64,000 nucleotides of DNA from Motiliproteus sediminis (GCF_017912535.1 NZ_JAERQK010000002.1:310001-374000); one strand, 5' to 3'; positions 11,278-20,256 are shown, numbered from the stretch's first letter. The notes: a model not told the origin generated them from the letters alone. Translations and numbers: made by a program.

Positions 11278-12177
11278 ATGAGCGTTAACTGGGACGACCT
11301 GAAGGTGTTTCTGGAGGTGGCGCGCACCGAAAAGCTGTCGCACGCGGCCAAGCTGCTGGGGATCGATCCCTCCACGGTATCGCGCCGCCTGCACCGTTTG
11401 GAAGACAACCTTGCCACCCAGCTGTTCGACCGCAGCGTCGAGGGCCACGCCCTCACCGAACATGGTCGCCTGCTGCTGCAGACCGCGCAAGCGATGGACC
11501 AGGGAGCCCAAGGCGCCATCGATCAGCTCCAGGGCAAAAACCTGGAAGTCGAGGGACTAGTGCGCCTCGGGGTAACCGAAGCGTTCGGCAACGCGTTCAT
11601 TGCCCCGGAACTGGCGCGTTTCTGCCAGCGCCAACCCAAGATCGCCATTGACCTGCTGCCGCTGCAACGATTCGTCAAATGGTCACGCCACGAAGTGGAT
11701 ATCGCCATCACCATTGAAAAGCCGAGTCATAGCTCGCTGATCATCACCAAACTGTGCGACTACCGCCTGCAACTCTACGCCAGCCGCCGCTATCTTGATC
11801 GGGCACCACCGATCCGGCGACTCGAAGATCTGCAACAGCACCCGCTGATCGGCTACATCGACGATCTGATCTTCAGTGACCAACTGTCGTATCTGGAGCG
11901 ACTGCTGCCGGGCTCGCGCCCCACCTTCCGCAGCACCAGCGTCATCACTCAGCAGGCCGCCACTCTGGAGAGTCTGGGGGTCGCTATTCTGCCCTGTTTT
12001 CTGGCCCGCGAAGCCCCCGAGCTGGTGCCGATCCTCAGCGAGGAAACCAGCATACTGCGCACCTTCTGGATGGCGGTGCAGCCAGAGCAGAAAAAACTGG
12101 CCCGGGTCGGGGTGGTGTGGGAGCACCTGAAACAGTACGCGGCGTCTAATCGCGCGCTGTTGATGGGGAGCCAATAG
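11278..12177 (+). CDS. LysR-family regulator divergent from mmsA
   Basis: A 299-residue LysR-type protein. The helix-turn-helix is in the first 60 residues (LSHAAKLLGIDPSTVSRRLHRLE), followed by an effector-binding domain that looks complete. Family members with this HTH often control the adjacent divergent gene, so mmsA is the likely target. In Pseudomonas aeruginosa the mms operon regulator is of the AraC type, so this is a different solution. The ATG at 11278 gives the conserved N-terminus MSVNWDDLKVFL; the longer frame from 11251 would begin inside the palindrome. Its inducer is unknown. Confidence 0.85.
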   Translation: MSVNWDDLKVFLEVARTEKLSHAAKLLGIDPSTVSRRLHRLEDNLATQLFDRSVEGHALTEHGRLLLQTAQAMDQGAQGAIDQLQGKNLEVEGLVRLGVTEAFGNAFIAPELARFCQRQPKIAIDLLPLQRFVKWSRHEVDIAITIEKPSHSSLIITKLCDYRLQLYASRRYLDRAPPIRRLEDLQQHPLIGYIDDLIFSDQLSYLERLLPGSRPTFRSTSVITQQAATLESLGVAILPCFLAREAPELVPILSEETSILRTFWMAVQPEQKKLARVGVVWEHLKQYAASNRALLMGSQ

Positions 12178-12302
12178 CCACCCCCTTGAGCGTTCTTCAT
12201 GACGCCAGTCGGCGCGGAGCGGACATACTTAGCTGCGGCAAGTCGGTGCTTCAAAGCTCGTTTTCATAGTGGTTTGATATTCCTTGTTTCGCCTCCCGGC
12301 GA

Positions 12303-12336
12303 CCTACTTCTTTATCAGTCGTGATAAAGAAGTAGG
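12303..12336. repeat. left-end hairpin of the structured element
   Basis: CCTACTTCTTTATCA (12303-12317) and TGATAAAGAAGTAGG (12322-12336) form a perfect 15-bp stem with loop GTCG. No T tract follows on either strand, so it is not a normal terminator. Confidence 0.9.
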
Positions 12337-12401
12337 CAAGAAAGCACTCGCCCGCAAAAGCCGCCCTACGGGACCTGCGCGCTGAACGCCCTTGAGGGGC
12401 A

Positions 12402-12433
12402 CAACAGAATGGCCGTCCCTGGCCATGCTGTTG
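12402..12433. repeat. internal hairpin of the structured element
   Basis: CAACAGAATGGCC (12402-12414) pairs with GGCCATGCTGTTG (12421-12433) with one mismatch and a six-base loop. An outer CTTGAGGG (12391-12398) / CCCTCAAG (12473-12480) pair can enclose it. Confidence 0.75.
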
Positions 12434-12623
12434 CGGCGGCGGCCATCCGGGCCTTGCCCCTGCGGGCCGGAACCCTCAAGAGCGCCCAGTGCTCGTCGTC
12501 TTTCGGAGGGCCGGGGGTGCCAGCCGCACTCCGGGTGCCGTTAGCTGCTTTTCGGGCTCGAGTAAGAATGCGGTAATCCGGCTGCGACTTAGCCCCTTTG
12601 GAGCCGACGAGCACGGTGGCGGG

Positions 12624-12709
12624 GATTCGAAATAGGCCCCGAAGGGGGCGAGGCATGGATGCCGAGCCGGATTGCGGCACAGGTATGTGCCGTCCGATCC
12701 GCCCGAATC
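12624..12709. other. multi-branched dyad cluster, possible structured RNA domain
   Basis: GATTCG (12624-12629) and CGAATC (12704-12709) can close a domain holding a series of local hairpins. These are GCCCC/GGGGC (12636-12649), GGCA/TGCC (12652-12663), and GGCACA/TGTGCC (12676-12691), the last extended by CGGAT/ATCCG (12668-12672, 12697-12701). Such nested order is unusual for intergenic DNA. Strand and expression are unknown. Confidence 0.4.
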
Positions 12710-12782
12710 ACCGTTGCCGCGCGCAGTGGACCCGTAGGGCGGCGGAACCAGGGGAACATAAGGCACAAGTAGTTCTTTCTTC

Positions 12783-12832
12783 CCCTGTTCTTTGGAACGT
12801 TTGCCAAAGAATAGGGCCGCCCGGGTGGGCGG
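12783..12832. repeat. right-end double hairpin of the structured element
   Basis: CCCTGTTCTTTGG (12783-12795) pairs with CCAAAGAATAGGG (12804-12816) with one G-T pair and an eight-base loop. CCGCCC (12817-12822) and GGGCGG (12827-12832) follow as a perfect 6-bp stem. It mirrors the left end in inverted orientation. Confidence 0.85.
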
Positions 12833-12947
12833 AAGAGAGGCTTTCAATCAGCGCAGATAAATAGCTTAAAATCCATACTGGCCGGCCCTGAACTAAAGAC
12901 CGTTTCGCGCCGACTCCGGCCTCCGCACCCTAAGCATGCAGCGCCAT

Positions 12948-12974
12948 AAAAAAACCGCGGCATAGCCGCGGTTT
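12948..12974 (-). terminator. intrinsic terminator of ilvIH
   Basis: AAACCGCGGC (12952-12961) and GCCGCGGTTT (12965-12974) form a 10-bp stem, followed on the minus strand by a run of T. It lies 23 bases past the ilvH stop. Confidence 0.85.
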
Positions 12975-12996
12975 TTCATAGCGCATCGAACAGTGA

Positions 12997-13488
12997 TTAC
13001 AGCGCCAGCGTCTTCTCGCCACGGGCAATACCGGACACCCCGGTACGCACCACTTCCAGCACGTTGGCGGGATCGATAACCTTGATAAAGGCGTCCAGCT
13101 TGTCGCTTTCACCGGCCAGCTGGACGGTATACACCGTACTGGTGACGTCGATCACCTGACCGCGGAAGATCTCCACGCTACGCATCACTTCGGCGCGCTG
13201 CGCGCCCACCGCTTTCACTTTGATCAGCATCAGCTCACGCTCGATGTGATCGCCTTCGGTCAGATCCACCAGCTTAACCACCTCGATCAGCTTGTTGAGG
13301 TGTTTGGTGATCTGCTCGATCACCCGATCGTTACCGACGGTGGTCAGGGTCAGGCGTGACAGCGTGGGGTCCTCGGTGGGCGCCACGGTCAGCGATTCGA
13401 TGTTGAAGTTACGCTGAGAGAACAGGCCCACCACCCGGGACAGGGCGCCGGCTTCGTTTTCCAGCAGTACAGAAATGATGTGCCGCAT
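12997..13488 (-). CDS. ilvH: acetolactate synthase small (regulatory) subunit
   Basis: The 163-residue regulatory subunit of acetohydroxyacid synthase III. It activates the large subunit and confers valine feedback inhibition. The N-terminal ACT domain (residues ~4-76) begins MRHIISVLLENEAGALSRVVGLFSQR-like and contains the valine-site segment ENEAGALSR. The C-terminal domain (~85-163) is the usual second half. It starts one base after the ilvI stop, so the two are translationally coupled, and a strong terminator follows. Confidence 0.97.
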   Translation of the reverse strand: MRHIISVLLENEAGALSRVVGLFSQRNFNIESLTVAPTEDPTLSRLTLTTVGNDRVIEQITKHLNKLIEVVKLVDLTEGDHIERELMLIKVKAVGAQRAEVMRSVEIFRGQVIDVTSTVYTVQLAGESDKLDAFIKVIDPANVLEVVRTGVSGIARGEKTLAL

Positions 13489-13489
13489 C

Positions 13490-15211
13490 TTAGGTTCGCT
13501 CCGTTTTGCTCAGCCACATATCACGCATGGCCGCTTTAGGCACCTGCATCGGGTAGACATGCTCAAAGGGATCCACGTGGATGTTGATAAATACCAGCTT
13601 GTCCTTCATGGCGAAGGCTTTCTCCAGCGTGCTTTCCAGCTCGTCAAACTTGGTGACTTCCATGCCGACGTGGCCGTAGGACTCCACCAGCTTGGTAAAG
13701 TCGGGCAGCGACTGCATGTACGACTGCGAGTGACGGCTCTCGTAGTTGAGATCCTGCCACTGGCGAACCATACCGAGGGACTGGTTATTGAGCAGAATAA
13801 CCTTCAGCGGCAGGTCATACTGAGCACAGGTCGATAGCTCCTGAATATTCATCTGGATACTGCCTTCACCGGTGACGCACACCACCTCTTCATCCGGGTA
13901 ATTGAGCTTGATCCCCATCGCCGCGGGCAGACCGAAGCCCATGGTGCCGAGACCACCGGAGTTAATCCAGCGACGCGGCTTGTTGAACTTGTAGTACTGG
14001 GCCGCAAACATCTGGTGCTGGCCCACGTCGGAACAGACGTAGGCGTCGCCCTTGGTGACCTTACACAGGATCTCGATCACCTGCTGCGGCTTCATCAGCT
14101 CGGAATCATCGGTGCGGTAGCGGCCACCGTGGCGGGCACGCCATTCGTCGATCTGCTTCCACCAGTTGCCGTGGGCTTCCTTATCCGGCGTGATGTTGCT
14201 GGCCTTGACCAGCTTCAGCAGCTCGTTAAGGACCGAGTCCAGCGGCCCGACGATCGGCACATCCGCGGCAACCGTCTTGGAGATCGACGAAGGATCGATA
14301 TCCACATGAATCAGCTTGGCCGTCGGGCAGAATTTTTCCGTGGCGTTGGTGATGCGGTCATCCAGGCGCGAACCCAGATTCAGAATCAGGTCGGAGTGGT
14401 GCATCGCCATATTGGCTTCCACCGCACCGTGCATACCGGGCATACCCAGGAACTGCTCGTCGGTACCGGGGTAAGCACCGAGGCCCATCAGGGTGTTGAT
14501 CACCGGATAGTTCAGCAATTTGGCCAATTCGGTCAGCTGCTCGGAGGCATTCGCCGCAATAACCCCGCCACCGGCCAGAATCACCGGGCGCTTGGCACTC
14601 ATCAGCAGGTCAACCGCTTTTTTGATCTGGCCACTGTGCCCGCGGGATACCGGGTTATAGGAACGCAGCTTGACCGATTTCGGATATTCATACTCGAAGC
14701 GGTCTGTGGGCGTGGTCATATCCTTGGGAATATCCACCACCACCGGGCCAGGACGGCCGCTGGAGGCGATATAAAACGCCTTTTTCATCGCCGACGGTAT
14801 TTCCGAGGGGTGTTTGATGCTGAGGTTATGCTTCACGATCGGGCGTGTGATCCCCACCATATCGCACTCCTGGAAGGCGTCCTCACCGATCAGGTGGCTC
14901 ATGACCTGGCCGCTGATCACCACCATCGGAATGGAGTCCATGTAGGCGGTGGCGATGCCGGTGACGGCGTTGGTGGCACCGGGGCCGGAGGTAACCAGCA
15001 CCACGCCCGGCTTGCCGCTGGCGCGCGCATAGGCATCGGCCATATGGGTCGCCGCCTGCTCGTGTCGAACCAGAATGTGTTTGACGTCGTCCTGCTGGAA
15101 GATGGCGTCGTAGATATGAAGCAACGCGCCTCCCGGGTAGCCGTAGATGTACTCGACACCTTCGTCTTTCAGGGAGCGCACAACCATTTCAGCGCCGGAA
15201 AGTAGTTCCAC
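13490..15211 (-). CDS. ilvI: acetolactate synthase large (catalytic) subunit
   Basis: A thiamin-diphosphate enzyme that condenses two pyruvates, or pyruvate and 2-oxobutyrate, in the first common step of branched-chain amino acid synthesis. At 573 residues it has family length. Landmarks are GYPGGALL, the catalytic glutamate in [18 protein letters not shown], and the TPP motif near [12 protein letters not shown]. The GTG at 15211 lies behind GAGGGTG and gives the family N-terminus (M)[10 protein letters not shown]. The frame is open 29 codons further to an ATG at 15298, but that extension has no family counterpart. Confidence 0.95.
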   Translation of the reverse strand: MELLSGAEMVVRSLKDEGVEYIYGYPGGALLHIYDAIFQQDDVKHILVRHEQAATHMADAYARASGKPGVVLVTSGPGATNAVTGIATAYMDSIPMVVISGQVMSHLIGEDAFQECDMVGITRPIVKHNLSIKHPSEIPSAMKKAFYIASSGRPGPVVVDIPKDMTTPTDRFEYEYPKSVKLRSYNPVSRGHSGQIKKAVDLLMSAKRPVILAGGGVIAANASEQLTELAKLLNYPVINTLMGLGAYPGTDEQFLGMPGMHGAVEANMAMHHSDLILNLGSRLDDRITNATEKFCPTAKLIHVDIDPSSISKTVAADVPIVGPLDSVLNELLKLVKASNITPDKEAHGNWWKQIDEWRARHGGRYRTDDSELMKPQQVIEILCKVTKGDAYVCSDVGQHQMFAAQYYKFNKPRRWINSGGLGTMGFGLPAAMGIKLNYPDEEVVCVTGEGSIQMNIQELSTCAQYDLPLKVILLNNQSLGMVRQWQDLNYESRHSQSYMQSLPDFTKLVESYGHVGMEVTKFDELESTLEKAFAMKDKLVFINIHVDPFEHVYPMQVPKAAMRDMWLSKTERT

Positions 15212-15632
15212 TGTAACACCCTCAAATCTATCGCAACCAGGCTGCGAATCGGTCAGATTTTGTGTCTGAGACACGAACGTTTCACCACTCAGCGCCATTA
15301 TTGATGTCAGCTAACGAACACGTATAGCGACAGTTACCGGGCTAAGTGTGTCGCCGAAGGGATCGGCAACAAACGTTCAGGGCGTGTGCGGGTACGGTAC
15401 GTTAACCAGCACTGAGTCGGTGGAAATAAGCCCGGTATGGCTCACTTCTCGTAACGCCGGTGGTAACCGCACGTTACTGCCTAAACAGAAAAGGAACGCC
15501 ATTCTTACATTCCCGACCGGACGAATCAACTATGAATTAGCCATTACGACGAATGTCTAGGGCAGGTTCCAATTGTGATTTATAGTTACCGCATAGACGT
15601 TTGAACCCTGTCACGAATAAGAAGGAGTGACC
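15212..15632. other. divergent regulatory gap between ilvIH and the small-gene pair
   Basis: A 421-base gene-free stretch upstream of ilvI on one side and of the 15633 gene on the other. It must hold both promoters. I see only weak -10-like boxes and a short GCCGA/TCGGC dyad near 15353-15367. There is no branched-chain leader peptide and no T-box. A 70-codon frame at 15348-15560 has no ribosome-binding site and unconvincing composition. Confidence 0.5.
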
Positions 15633-15905
15633 ATGACCTCACCTGCCAGCGATATCCGTAACCGCGACCGCATCATTGAAGAGCTGCGCGTGTTTATCAA
15701 GAAAGTACTGGCCGAGCCCGAAATCATTCCCGAGTGCCTGGCTATCACCCGCGAACTGATCGATTCCGACAATGCCGACGCCCAGATTGCCGAACGCATC
15801 AGCGCATCGACCAACGTCAAGATTCCAGCGCAACACAGCGATGCCGACAAGCTGTTTCTGGAGTTGCTACGCGAGACCGTGCGCGACGAAAAAGCGCTTT
15901 ACTGA
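15633..15905 (+). CDS. small uncharacterised protein
   Basis: A 90-residue, acidic, probably all-helical soluble protein without signal or membrane segment. I do not recognise a domain. The ATG at 15633 is chosen because AAGGAG stands just upstream; an in-frame GTG at 15627 overlaps that site. It ends 23 bases before an IsdG-type haem monooxygenase gene on the same strand, so the two probably form one transcript and may act together. Function unknown. Confidence 0.75.
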   Translation: MTSPASDIRNRDRIIEELRVFIKKVLAEPEIIPECLAITRELIDSDNADAQIAERISASTNVKIPAQHSDADKLFLELLRETVRDEKALY

Positions 15906-15928
15906 GCGCTGCAAACAGGAGGCCCGCC

Positions 15929-16255
15929 ATGTATATCGCCATGAACCGCTTCCGTATCTGCCGCGGCCGCGAAGCCGAATTCGAGCGCATCTGGCAGGAG
16001 CGGGACACCTACCTCAGCGAAGTGCCGGGGTTTAAGTCATTTCAGCTGCTCAAAGGCCCGGAAGCGGCAGACCACACCCTCTACGCCAGCCATTCAGTCT
16101 GGGAGAGTTATCAGGCGTTTATGGACTGGACCCGTTCCGACGAGTTCAGGATGGCCCACGCTCAGGCGGGCACCAGCAAAGAACTTTACCTTGGCCCGCC
16201 ACAGTTCGAGGGGTTTGAAGCGGTCATGGATCAGGGCCCCAGCTATCACTTCTGA
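15929..16255 (+). CDS. IsdG/ABM-family haem-degrading monooxygenase
   Basis: A 108-residue antibiotic-biosynthesis-monooxygenase fold protein. By eye it aligns along its length with Staphylococcus IsdG, and the haem-oxygenase triad is present as Asn6, Trp67 and His77 (in MNRF, FMDW and MAH). That supports haem cleavage to release iron, rather than a generic ABM assignment. The start follows an AGGAGG site. It is second in a two-gene unit and its last 10 bases overlap the end of the convergent GGCT-like gene. No haem uptake genes or Fur box are evident nearby. Confidence 0.82.
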   Translation: MYIAMNRFRICRGREAEFERIWQERDTYLSEVPGFKSFQLLKGPEAADHTLYASHSVWESYQAFMDWTRSDEFRMAHAQAGTSKELYLGPPQFEGFEAVMDQGPSYHF

Positions 16256-16662
16256 GGCGGCATAAAACCACGATAACGCTGAATAAAGGGTTGCAGGCCC
16301 TGACGCTCAAATGTTTCGGCCTGCCATTCACGCGTTGTCAGCAGCTGGCGATAGCGCGACCTGAACAGATAGACCTCCGCCTCCACCACCTCACCAGCCA
16401 CCTCGCAGGGCAATCGCTGGCGACGATAGTAAGCGCCTTCGAAAGCGTCCAACCGGGCCAGATCACCCGCCTCCAGATCGAAATACAACACCCCGCTCAC
16501 CTTGTCGGTCGCCATCGCCGGCCACAGTCCGGGGTAGTGCTCACCGCGTACGCACCAGCGCCGGTACCCCGCCAGTCCAGCCAGACACTGACGGTAGTGC
16601 CCCCGCACCACCTGTGACCACACCGCCTCGTACATCAGCGAGCCGTACGTAAAGACATGCAT
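16246..16662 (-). CDS. gamma-glutamylcyclotransferase-like (AIG2 family) protein
   Basis: A 138-residue protein starting MHVFTYGSLM. YGSLM is the substrate-binding loop of the GGCT/AIG2 fold, and Glu75 in LDAFEGAYY is the expected catalytic acid. Members act on gamma-glutamyl peptides or gamma-glutamylamines; the exact substrate is unknown. The start at 16662 removes 21 unrelated residues of the longest frame. The end overlaps the convergent haem monooxygenase gene by 10 bases. Confidence 0.82.
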   Translation of the reverse strand: MHVFTYGSLMYEAVWSQVVRGHYRQCLAGLAGYRRWCVRGEHYPGLWPAMATDKVSGVLYFDLEAGDLARLDAFEGAYYRRQRLPCEVAGEVVEAEVYLFRSRYRQLLTTREWQAETFERQGLQPFIQRYRGFMPPQK

Positions 16663-16772
16663 CGGCAATACTCTTTCAGCTAACAGGGCAAAACAGACCG
16701 CCACCACGTAAACTGTCCGTGACAACAGCGGTCCAAACGCACAGGCCCGTATATCCCAGCCAGGAGCGATTT

Positions 16773-17330
16773 ATGACGCGACTATTCACCCTGATCCTAA
16801 TTCTGCTGCTGGCAGGCTGCGCCCGAATTCCGGTGGCGGTGGCGGTGGACTATCAACCCGGCACCGACTTTACTCAACTGACCCGCTACTACTGGCTACC
16901 CCCGACAAAAAGCGCCCAGCCGGCTTCAGTCTACAACAGCGAACTGGTAGAGCAACGGGTGGAGATGGCCGTTGAGAACGAGCTGGTAGCCCACGGACTG
17001 TTCCCCACCGATCAACGCGACCAGGCCCAGCTGCTTATCAGTTACCTGATCGTGGTGGAGGACCGGGTCGATATCGACCCGGTGTTCGCTATCGAAGGAA
17101 GCTACTCCAAACACCGGGGCGGGATGGGCGTGGGTCTGATGCGCACCCACAGCACCGATTACCAACAGAGCCGGTTGATTATCGACCTGCGCGATCCGTC
17201 TGAAGAACAGCTGCTATGGCGCGGCAGTTCGGAGCGCCGCTTGCCTGGATTTGACACCCCCGCCGAGCACGCCGCTTTCATCGCCGAAACCGTAGCGGCG
17301 ATTCTGGCCAAATACCCGCCGCAGCCATAG
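16773..17330 (+). CDS. DUF4136 lipoprotein
   Basis: A 185-residue exported lipoprotein. The signal MTRLFTLILILLLAGC ends in a lipobox with Cys16. The mature part has the DUF4136 pattern: an early F-x-x-x-x-x-Y-W-L strand, a helix with repeated E residues before ...ELVAHGLFPTD, and a late LLWRGSSE motif. Function of the family is unknown; it is probably outer-membrane attached. AGGAGCG precedes the start at 16773. It converges on clpB with a short GC-rich dyad between them. Confidence 0.88.
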   Translation: MTRLFTLILILLLAGCARIPVAVAVDYQPGTDFTQLTRYYWLPPTKSAQPASVYNSELVEQRVEMAVENELVAHGLFPTDQRDQAQLLISYLIVVEDRVDIDPVFAIEGSYSKHRGGMGVGLMRTHSTDYQQSRLIIDLRDPSEEQLLWRGSSERRLPGFDTPAEHAAFIAETVAAILAKYPPQP

Positions 17331-17351
17331 CGCACTCGCCATGGACAAAGC

Positions 17352-17373
17352 AAAGGCGCCCGCGGGCGCCTTT
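17352..17373. terminator. bidirectional terminator-like palindrome
   Basis: AAAGGCGCCCG (17352-17362) and CGGGCGCCTTT (17363-17373) form a continuous palindrome in the gap between the convergent lipoprotein gene and clpB. T runs are short, so termination strength is uncertain. Confidence 0.6.
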
Positions 17374-17393
17374 GGTCGTCCGGCTAGATCACC

Positions 17394-19967
17394 TTAGTCG
17401 CAACCAAAGACGATCACCCCGTCATTGACCCGACCAATAATGCGGTCACCAGGGGCGAACTCGCCACCCAGAATCGCTTCCGCCAACGGGTTTTCCACAT
17501 AACGCTGAATGGCGCGCTTGAGCGGACGGGCGCCGTAGACCGGATCAAAACCGGCATCAAGCAGGGTATCCAACGCGTCATCATTCAGTGTAAGGGCCAG
17601 CTCCCGCTCGGCCAGACGATCACCGAGGCGCTGCAGCTGGATAGTGGCGATGCCACGCACCTGCTCCTTACCCAAGGCATGGAACACCACCACTTCGTCG
17701 ATCCGGTTAACAAACTCGGGCCGAAAGTGGGTGCCCACCACCTCCATCACCGTGGACTTCATCTGCTCGTAGTCATCGTCGCTGCGGTAGCCCTGAATGA
17801 TGTCAGAGCCGAGATTGGAGGTCATCACCACCACGGTGTTTCGAAAGTCCACCGTCCGCCCCTGACCATCGGTCAGGCGACCATCTTCCAGCACCTGCAA
17901 CAACACGTTGAACACATCCGGGTGGGCTTTTTCGACCTCGTCCAGCAGCAGCACAGAGTAGGGCCGACGCCGCACCGCCTCGGTCAGGTAGCCGCCCTCT
18001 TCGTAGCCGACATACCCCGGAGGCGCACCGATCAGGCGGGCCACGGAGTGCTTCTCCATGAACTCCGACATATCGATCCGCACCATCGCCTCTTCGGTGT
18101 CAAAGAGGAATTTGGCCAGCGATTTACACAGCTCGGTCTTGCCCACCCCGGTCGGGCCAAGAAACAGGAACGAGCCGTTGGGGCGATTGGGGTCGGCAAG
18201 CCCCGCACGCGAGCGGCGCACCGCGTTAGCCACCGCCACCACGGCTTCATCCTGGCCGACCACCCACTCATGCAGGGCGGACTCCATCCGCAGCAGCTTG
18301 TCGCGCTCGCCTTCCAGCATCTTGGAAACCGGGATACCGGTCCACTTGGAGACCACTTCGGCAACCTCCTCTTCGGTCACCCGATTACGCAGCAGGGTCA
18401 TGTCGAGCATCTCGGCCTGACTGGCCATATCCAGCTGTTTTTCCAGCTCCGGGATCACCCCATACTGCAACTCGGACATCCGTGCCAGATCGCCACTCCG
18501 GCGGGCCACATCCATATCCTGACGCGCCTGATCCAGCTTCTCCTTCACCTGCTGAGAGCCCTGCAACGCCGCTTTCTCGGTTTTCCACACCTCTTCAAGA
18601 TCGGCGAATTCACGCTCGGACCTCTCGATGGTCGCCTCCAGTTCTTCGAGGTGTTTGCGCGAGGCGGCGTCCTTCTCCTTCTTCAGCGCCTCCCGCTCCA
18701 TCTTCAGCTGGATCAACTTACGCTCAAGCCGGTCCATCTCCTCCGGCTTAGAGTCCATCTCCATGCGGATGCGGCTCGCGGCTTCATCGATCAGGTCGAT
18801 CGCCTTGTCCGGCAGCTGGCGGTCAGTGATATAGCGGGTCGATAATCGCGCCGCGGCGATTATGGCCGAGTCGGTGATATCAACCCCGTGGTGGATCTCG
18901 TAGCGTTCTTTCAAGCCGCGCAGGATGGCGATGGTGTCCTCAACATTGGGTTCCTCCACCAGCACTTTCTGGAAACGCCGCTCCAGCGCCGCGTCTTTTT
19001 CGATGTACTGGCGGTATTCATCCAGCGTGGTGGCGCCCACGCAGTGCAGCTCGCCGCGTGCCAGCGCCGGCTTGAGCATATTGCCGGCGTCCATCGACCC
19101 TTCCGACTTGCCGGCACCCACCATGGTATGCAGTTCGTCGATAAACAGGATAATGCCGCCTTCCTGCTTGGCCAGCTCGTTAAGCACCGCCTTGAGCCGC
19201 TCTTCAAACTCGCCACGGTACTTGGCGCCGGCGATAAGCGAGCCCATATCCAGCGACAACACCTGCTTGTCCTTCAGTCCTTCCGGCACCTCGCCGTTGA
19301 TAATCCGTTGCGCCAACCCCTCGATGATGGCGGTCTTACCCACACCGGGTTCACCGATCAACACCGGGTTGTTCTTGGTGCGCCGCTGCAGCACCTGGAT
19401 GGTGCGACGAATCTCGTCGTCACGGCCGATGACCGGGTCGAGTTTGCCCTCCGCCGCCCGCGCGGTTAGGTCAATGGTGAAGCGCTGCAGCGCCTGACGG
19501 CTCTCTTCGGCATTCTGGTCGCTGACCGACTCGCCACCGCGCACCTTGTCGATCGCCGCCTGCAGTTGCTCCTTGCCGCCCTGTTTGCGCAGCAACTCAC
19601 CCACCGGCCCTTTATCCTCCATCGCGGCCAACATCATCAGCTCACTGGAAACATACTGATCCTGATGCTGCTGCGCCAAACGGTCAGCGAGGTTAAAGAT
19701 CCGCCCCAGCGCCGGTGACATTCCCACCTCACCGTCCGGATGCTGCACCCGTGCCAGACCATCAAGAATGACGTCCAGCCCGCTCTTCAGCGCGCTGACA
19801 TTGAAACCGGCCTGGGCCAACAGTGGCCGCACCGCACCGCCTTTTTGTTCCAGCAAACTGTACACCAGGTGCGCTGGCTCAATCAGGGTATGATCGCGGC
19901 CCACGGCCAGGGACTGGGCGTCGACGATCGCCTCCTGCAACTTGCTGGTCAGTCGATCCATTCGCAT
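17394..19967 (-). CDS. clpB: ATP-dependent disaggregase ClpB
   Basis: A Hsp100 chaperone that, with DnaK, extracts polypeptides from aggregates. The 857 residues show the N-terminal Clp repeat domain (~1-145), the first AAA+ module with GEPGVGKT, the M-domain coiled coil (~400-525) rich in E, K and R, and the second AAA+ module with GPTGVGKT and the sensor region [11 protein letters not shown]. No IGF/IGL loop for ClpP is seen, consistent with a disaggregase. Start [11 protein letters not shown] is conserved. A heat-shock-type promoter lies upstream. pgeF, rluD and bamD follow as in Pseudomonas, although here kbl-tdh intervene. Confidence 0.98.
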   Translation of the reverse strand: MRMDRLTSKLQEAIVDAQSLAVGRDHTLIEPAHLVYSLLEQKGGAVRPLLAQAGFNVSALKSGLDVILDGLARVQHPDGEVGMSPALGRIFNLADRLAQQHQDQYVSSELMMLAAMEDKGPVGELLRKQGGKEQLQAAIDKVRGGESVSDQNAEESRQALQRFTIDLTARAAEGKLDPVIGRDDEIRRTIQVLQRRTKNNPVLIGEPGVGKTAIIEGLAQRIINGEVPEGLKDKQVLSLDMGSLIAGAKYRGEFEERLKAVLNELAKQEGGIILFIDELHTMVGAGKSEGSMDAGNMLKPALARGELHCVGATTLDEYRQYIEKDAALERRFQKVLVEEPNVEDTIAILRGLKERYEIHHGVDITDSAIIAAARLSTRYITDRQLPDKAIDLIDEAASRIRMEMDSKPEEMDRLERKLIQLKMEREALKKEKDAASRKHLEELEATIERSEREFADLEEVWKTEKAALQGSQQVKEKLDQARQDMDVARRSGDLARMSELQYGVIPELEKQLDMASQAEMLDMTLLRNRVTEEEVAEVVSKWTGIPVSKMLEGERDKLLRMESALHEWVVGQDEAVVAVANAVRRSRAGLADPNRPNGSFLFLGPTGVGKTELCKSLAKFLFDTEEAMVRIDMSEFMEKHSVARLIGAPPGYVGYEEGGYLTEAVRRRPYSVLLLDEVEKAHPDVFNVLLQVLEDGRLTDGQGRTVDFRNTVVVMTSNLGSDIIQGYRSDDDYEQMKSTVMEVVGTHFRPEFVNRIDEVVVFHALGKEQVRGIATIQLQRLGDRLAERELALTLNDDALDTLLDAGFDPVYGARPLKRAIQRYVENPLAEAILGGEFAPGDRIIGRVNDGVIVFGCD

Positions 19968-20060
19968 AGCTTATGCCTCTCAATTTGCGTCCCGGGGTGT
20001 GGTCGTTGCCGTCCGCCGGCAAGCCAGAACCGCGAGCTCGATATTCATCAACTGATGGTA

Positions 20061-20090
20061 GAAATGCGGGCCGGCACCGCAAAGTTCAAG
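20061..20090 (-). promoter_or_regulatory. sigma-32-type heat-shock promoter for clpB
   Basis: On the minus strand CTTGAAC (20084-20090) is followed after 13-14 bases by CCCGCATTT (20062-20070). This is close to the sigma-32 consensus CTTGAAA / CCCCATnT. It lies about 95 bases before the clpB start. Confidence 0.6.
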
Positions 20091-20169
20091 CAGTGCTAGC
20101 TTTAAAGAGGAAGAATTGGCGCAAAAGCGACCTTTTTTCCAATATAGAGGATTTTTTTCCTTCTTAGTG

Positions 20170-20198
20170 TTGACAGCACTACCTGGCAACAGCAAGAT
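20170..20198 (+). promoter_or_regulatory. possible promoter for kbl-tdh
   Basis: A consensus TTGACA (20170-20175) is followed after 17 bases by a weak CAAGAT (20193-20198). It lies about 58 bases before the kbl start. Confidence 0.4.
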
Positions 20199-20256
20199 GC
20201 ACAAATCCACCATATCGGAAACTTTTCCAAAATAATCCAGCGCAAAGGTAACCGTC

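Larger units (their letters stand above)
12281..12845. repeat. unidentified structured element with compound terminal hairpins
   Basis: This fills most of the 819-base gap between the LysR gene and ilvH. Read from outside in, each end has the same plan: a small CG hairpin (CGCC/GGCG at 12290-12301; CCGCCC/GGGCGG at 12817-12832), then a long TTCTTT/AAAGAA hairpin, then an AAGAAAG-type A-rich stretch. The ends are in inverted orientation, like imperfect terminal inverted repeats of about 60 bases. The interior is GC-rich and full of further dyads. I see no transposase, no target duplication and no convincing gene. It could be a non-autonomous mobile repeat, a structured RNA, or both. Confidence 0.6.

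Noticed and set aside
12624-12709. tRNA-like gene suggested by GATTCGAAA
   Set aside because: No acceptor stem, D arm or anticodon arm can be laid out around it; the stems found have a different order.
12476-12847. Minus-strand 123-codon frame, and overlapping plus-strand frames, inside the structured element
   Set aside because: They run through the hairpins, show low-complexity Pro/Arg/Gly composition and no ribosome-binding site. Similar frames would arise in any copy of the repeat.
15212-15298. 29-codon N-terminal extension of ilvI
   Set aside because: The GTG at 15211 has a proper ribosome-binding site and matches the family start. The extension is not Ile/Leu/Val-rich, so it is not an attenuator leader either.
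15348-15560. 70-codon plus-strand frame in the ilvI upstream gap
   Set aside because: No Shine-Dalgarno sequence and no recognisable domain; it lies in the divergent promoter region.
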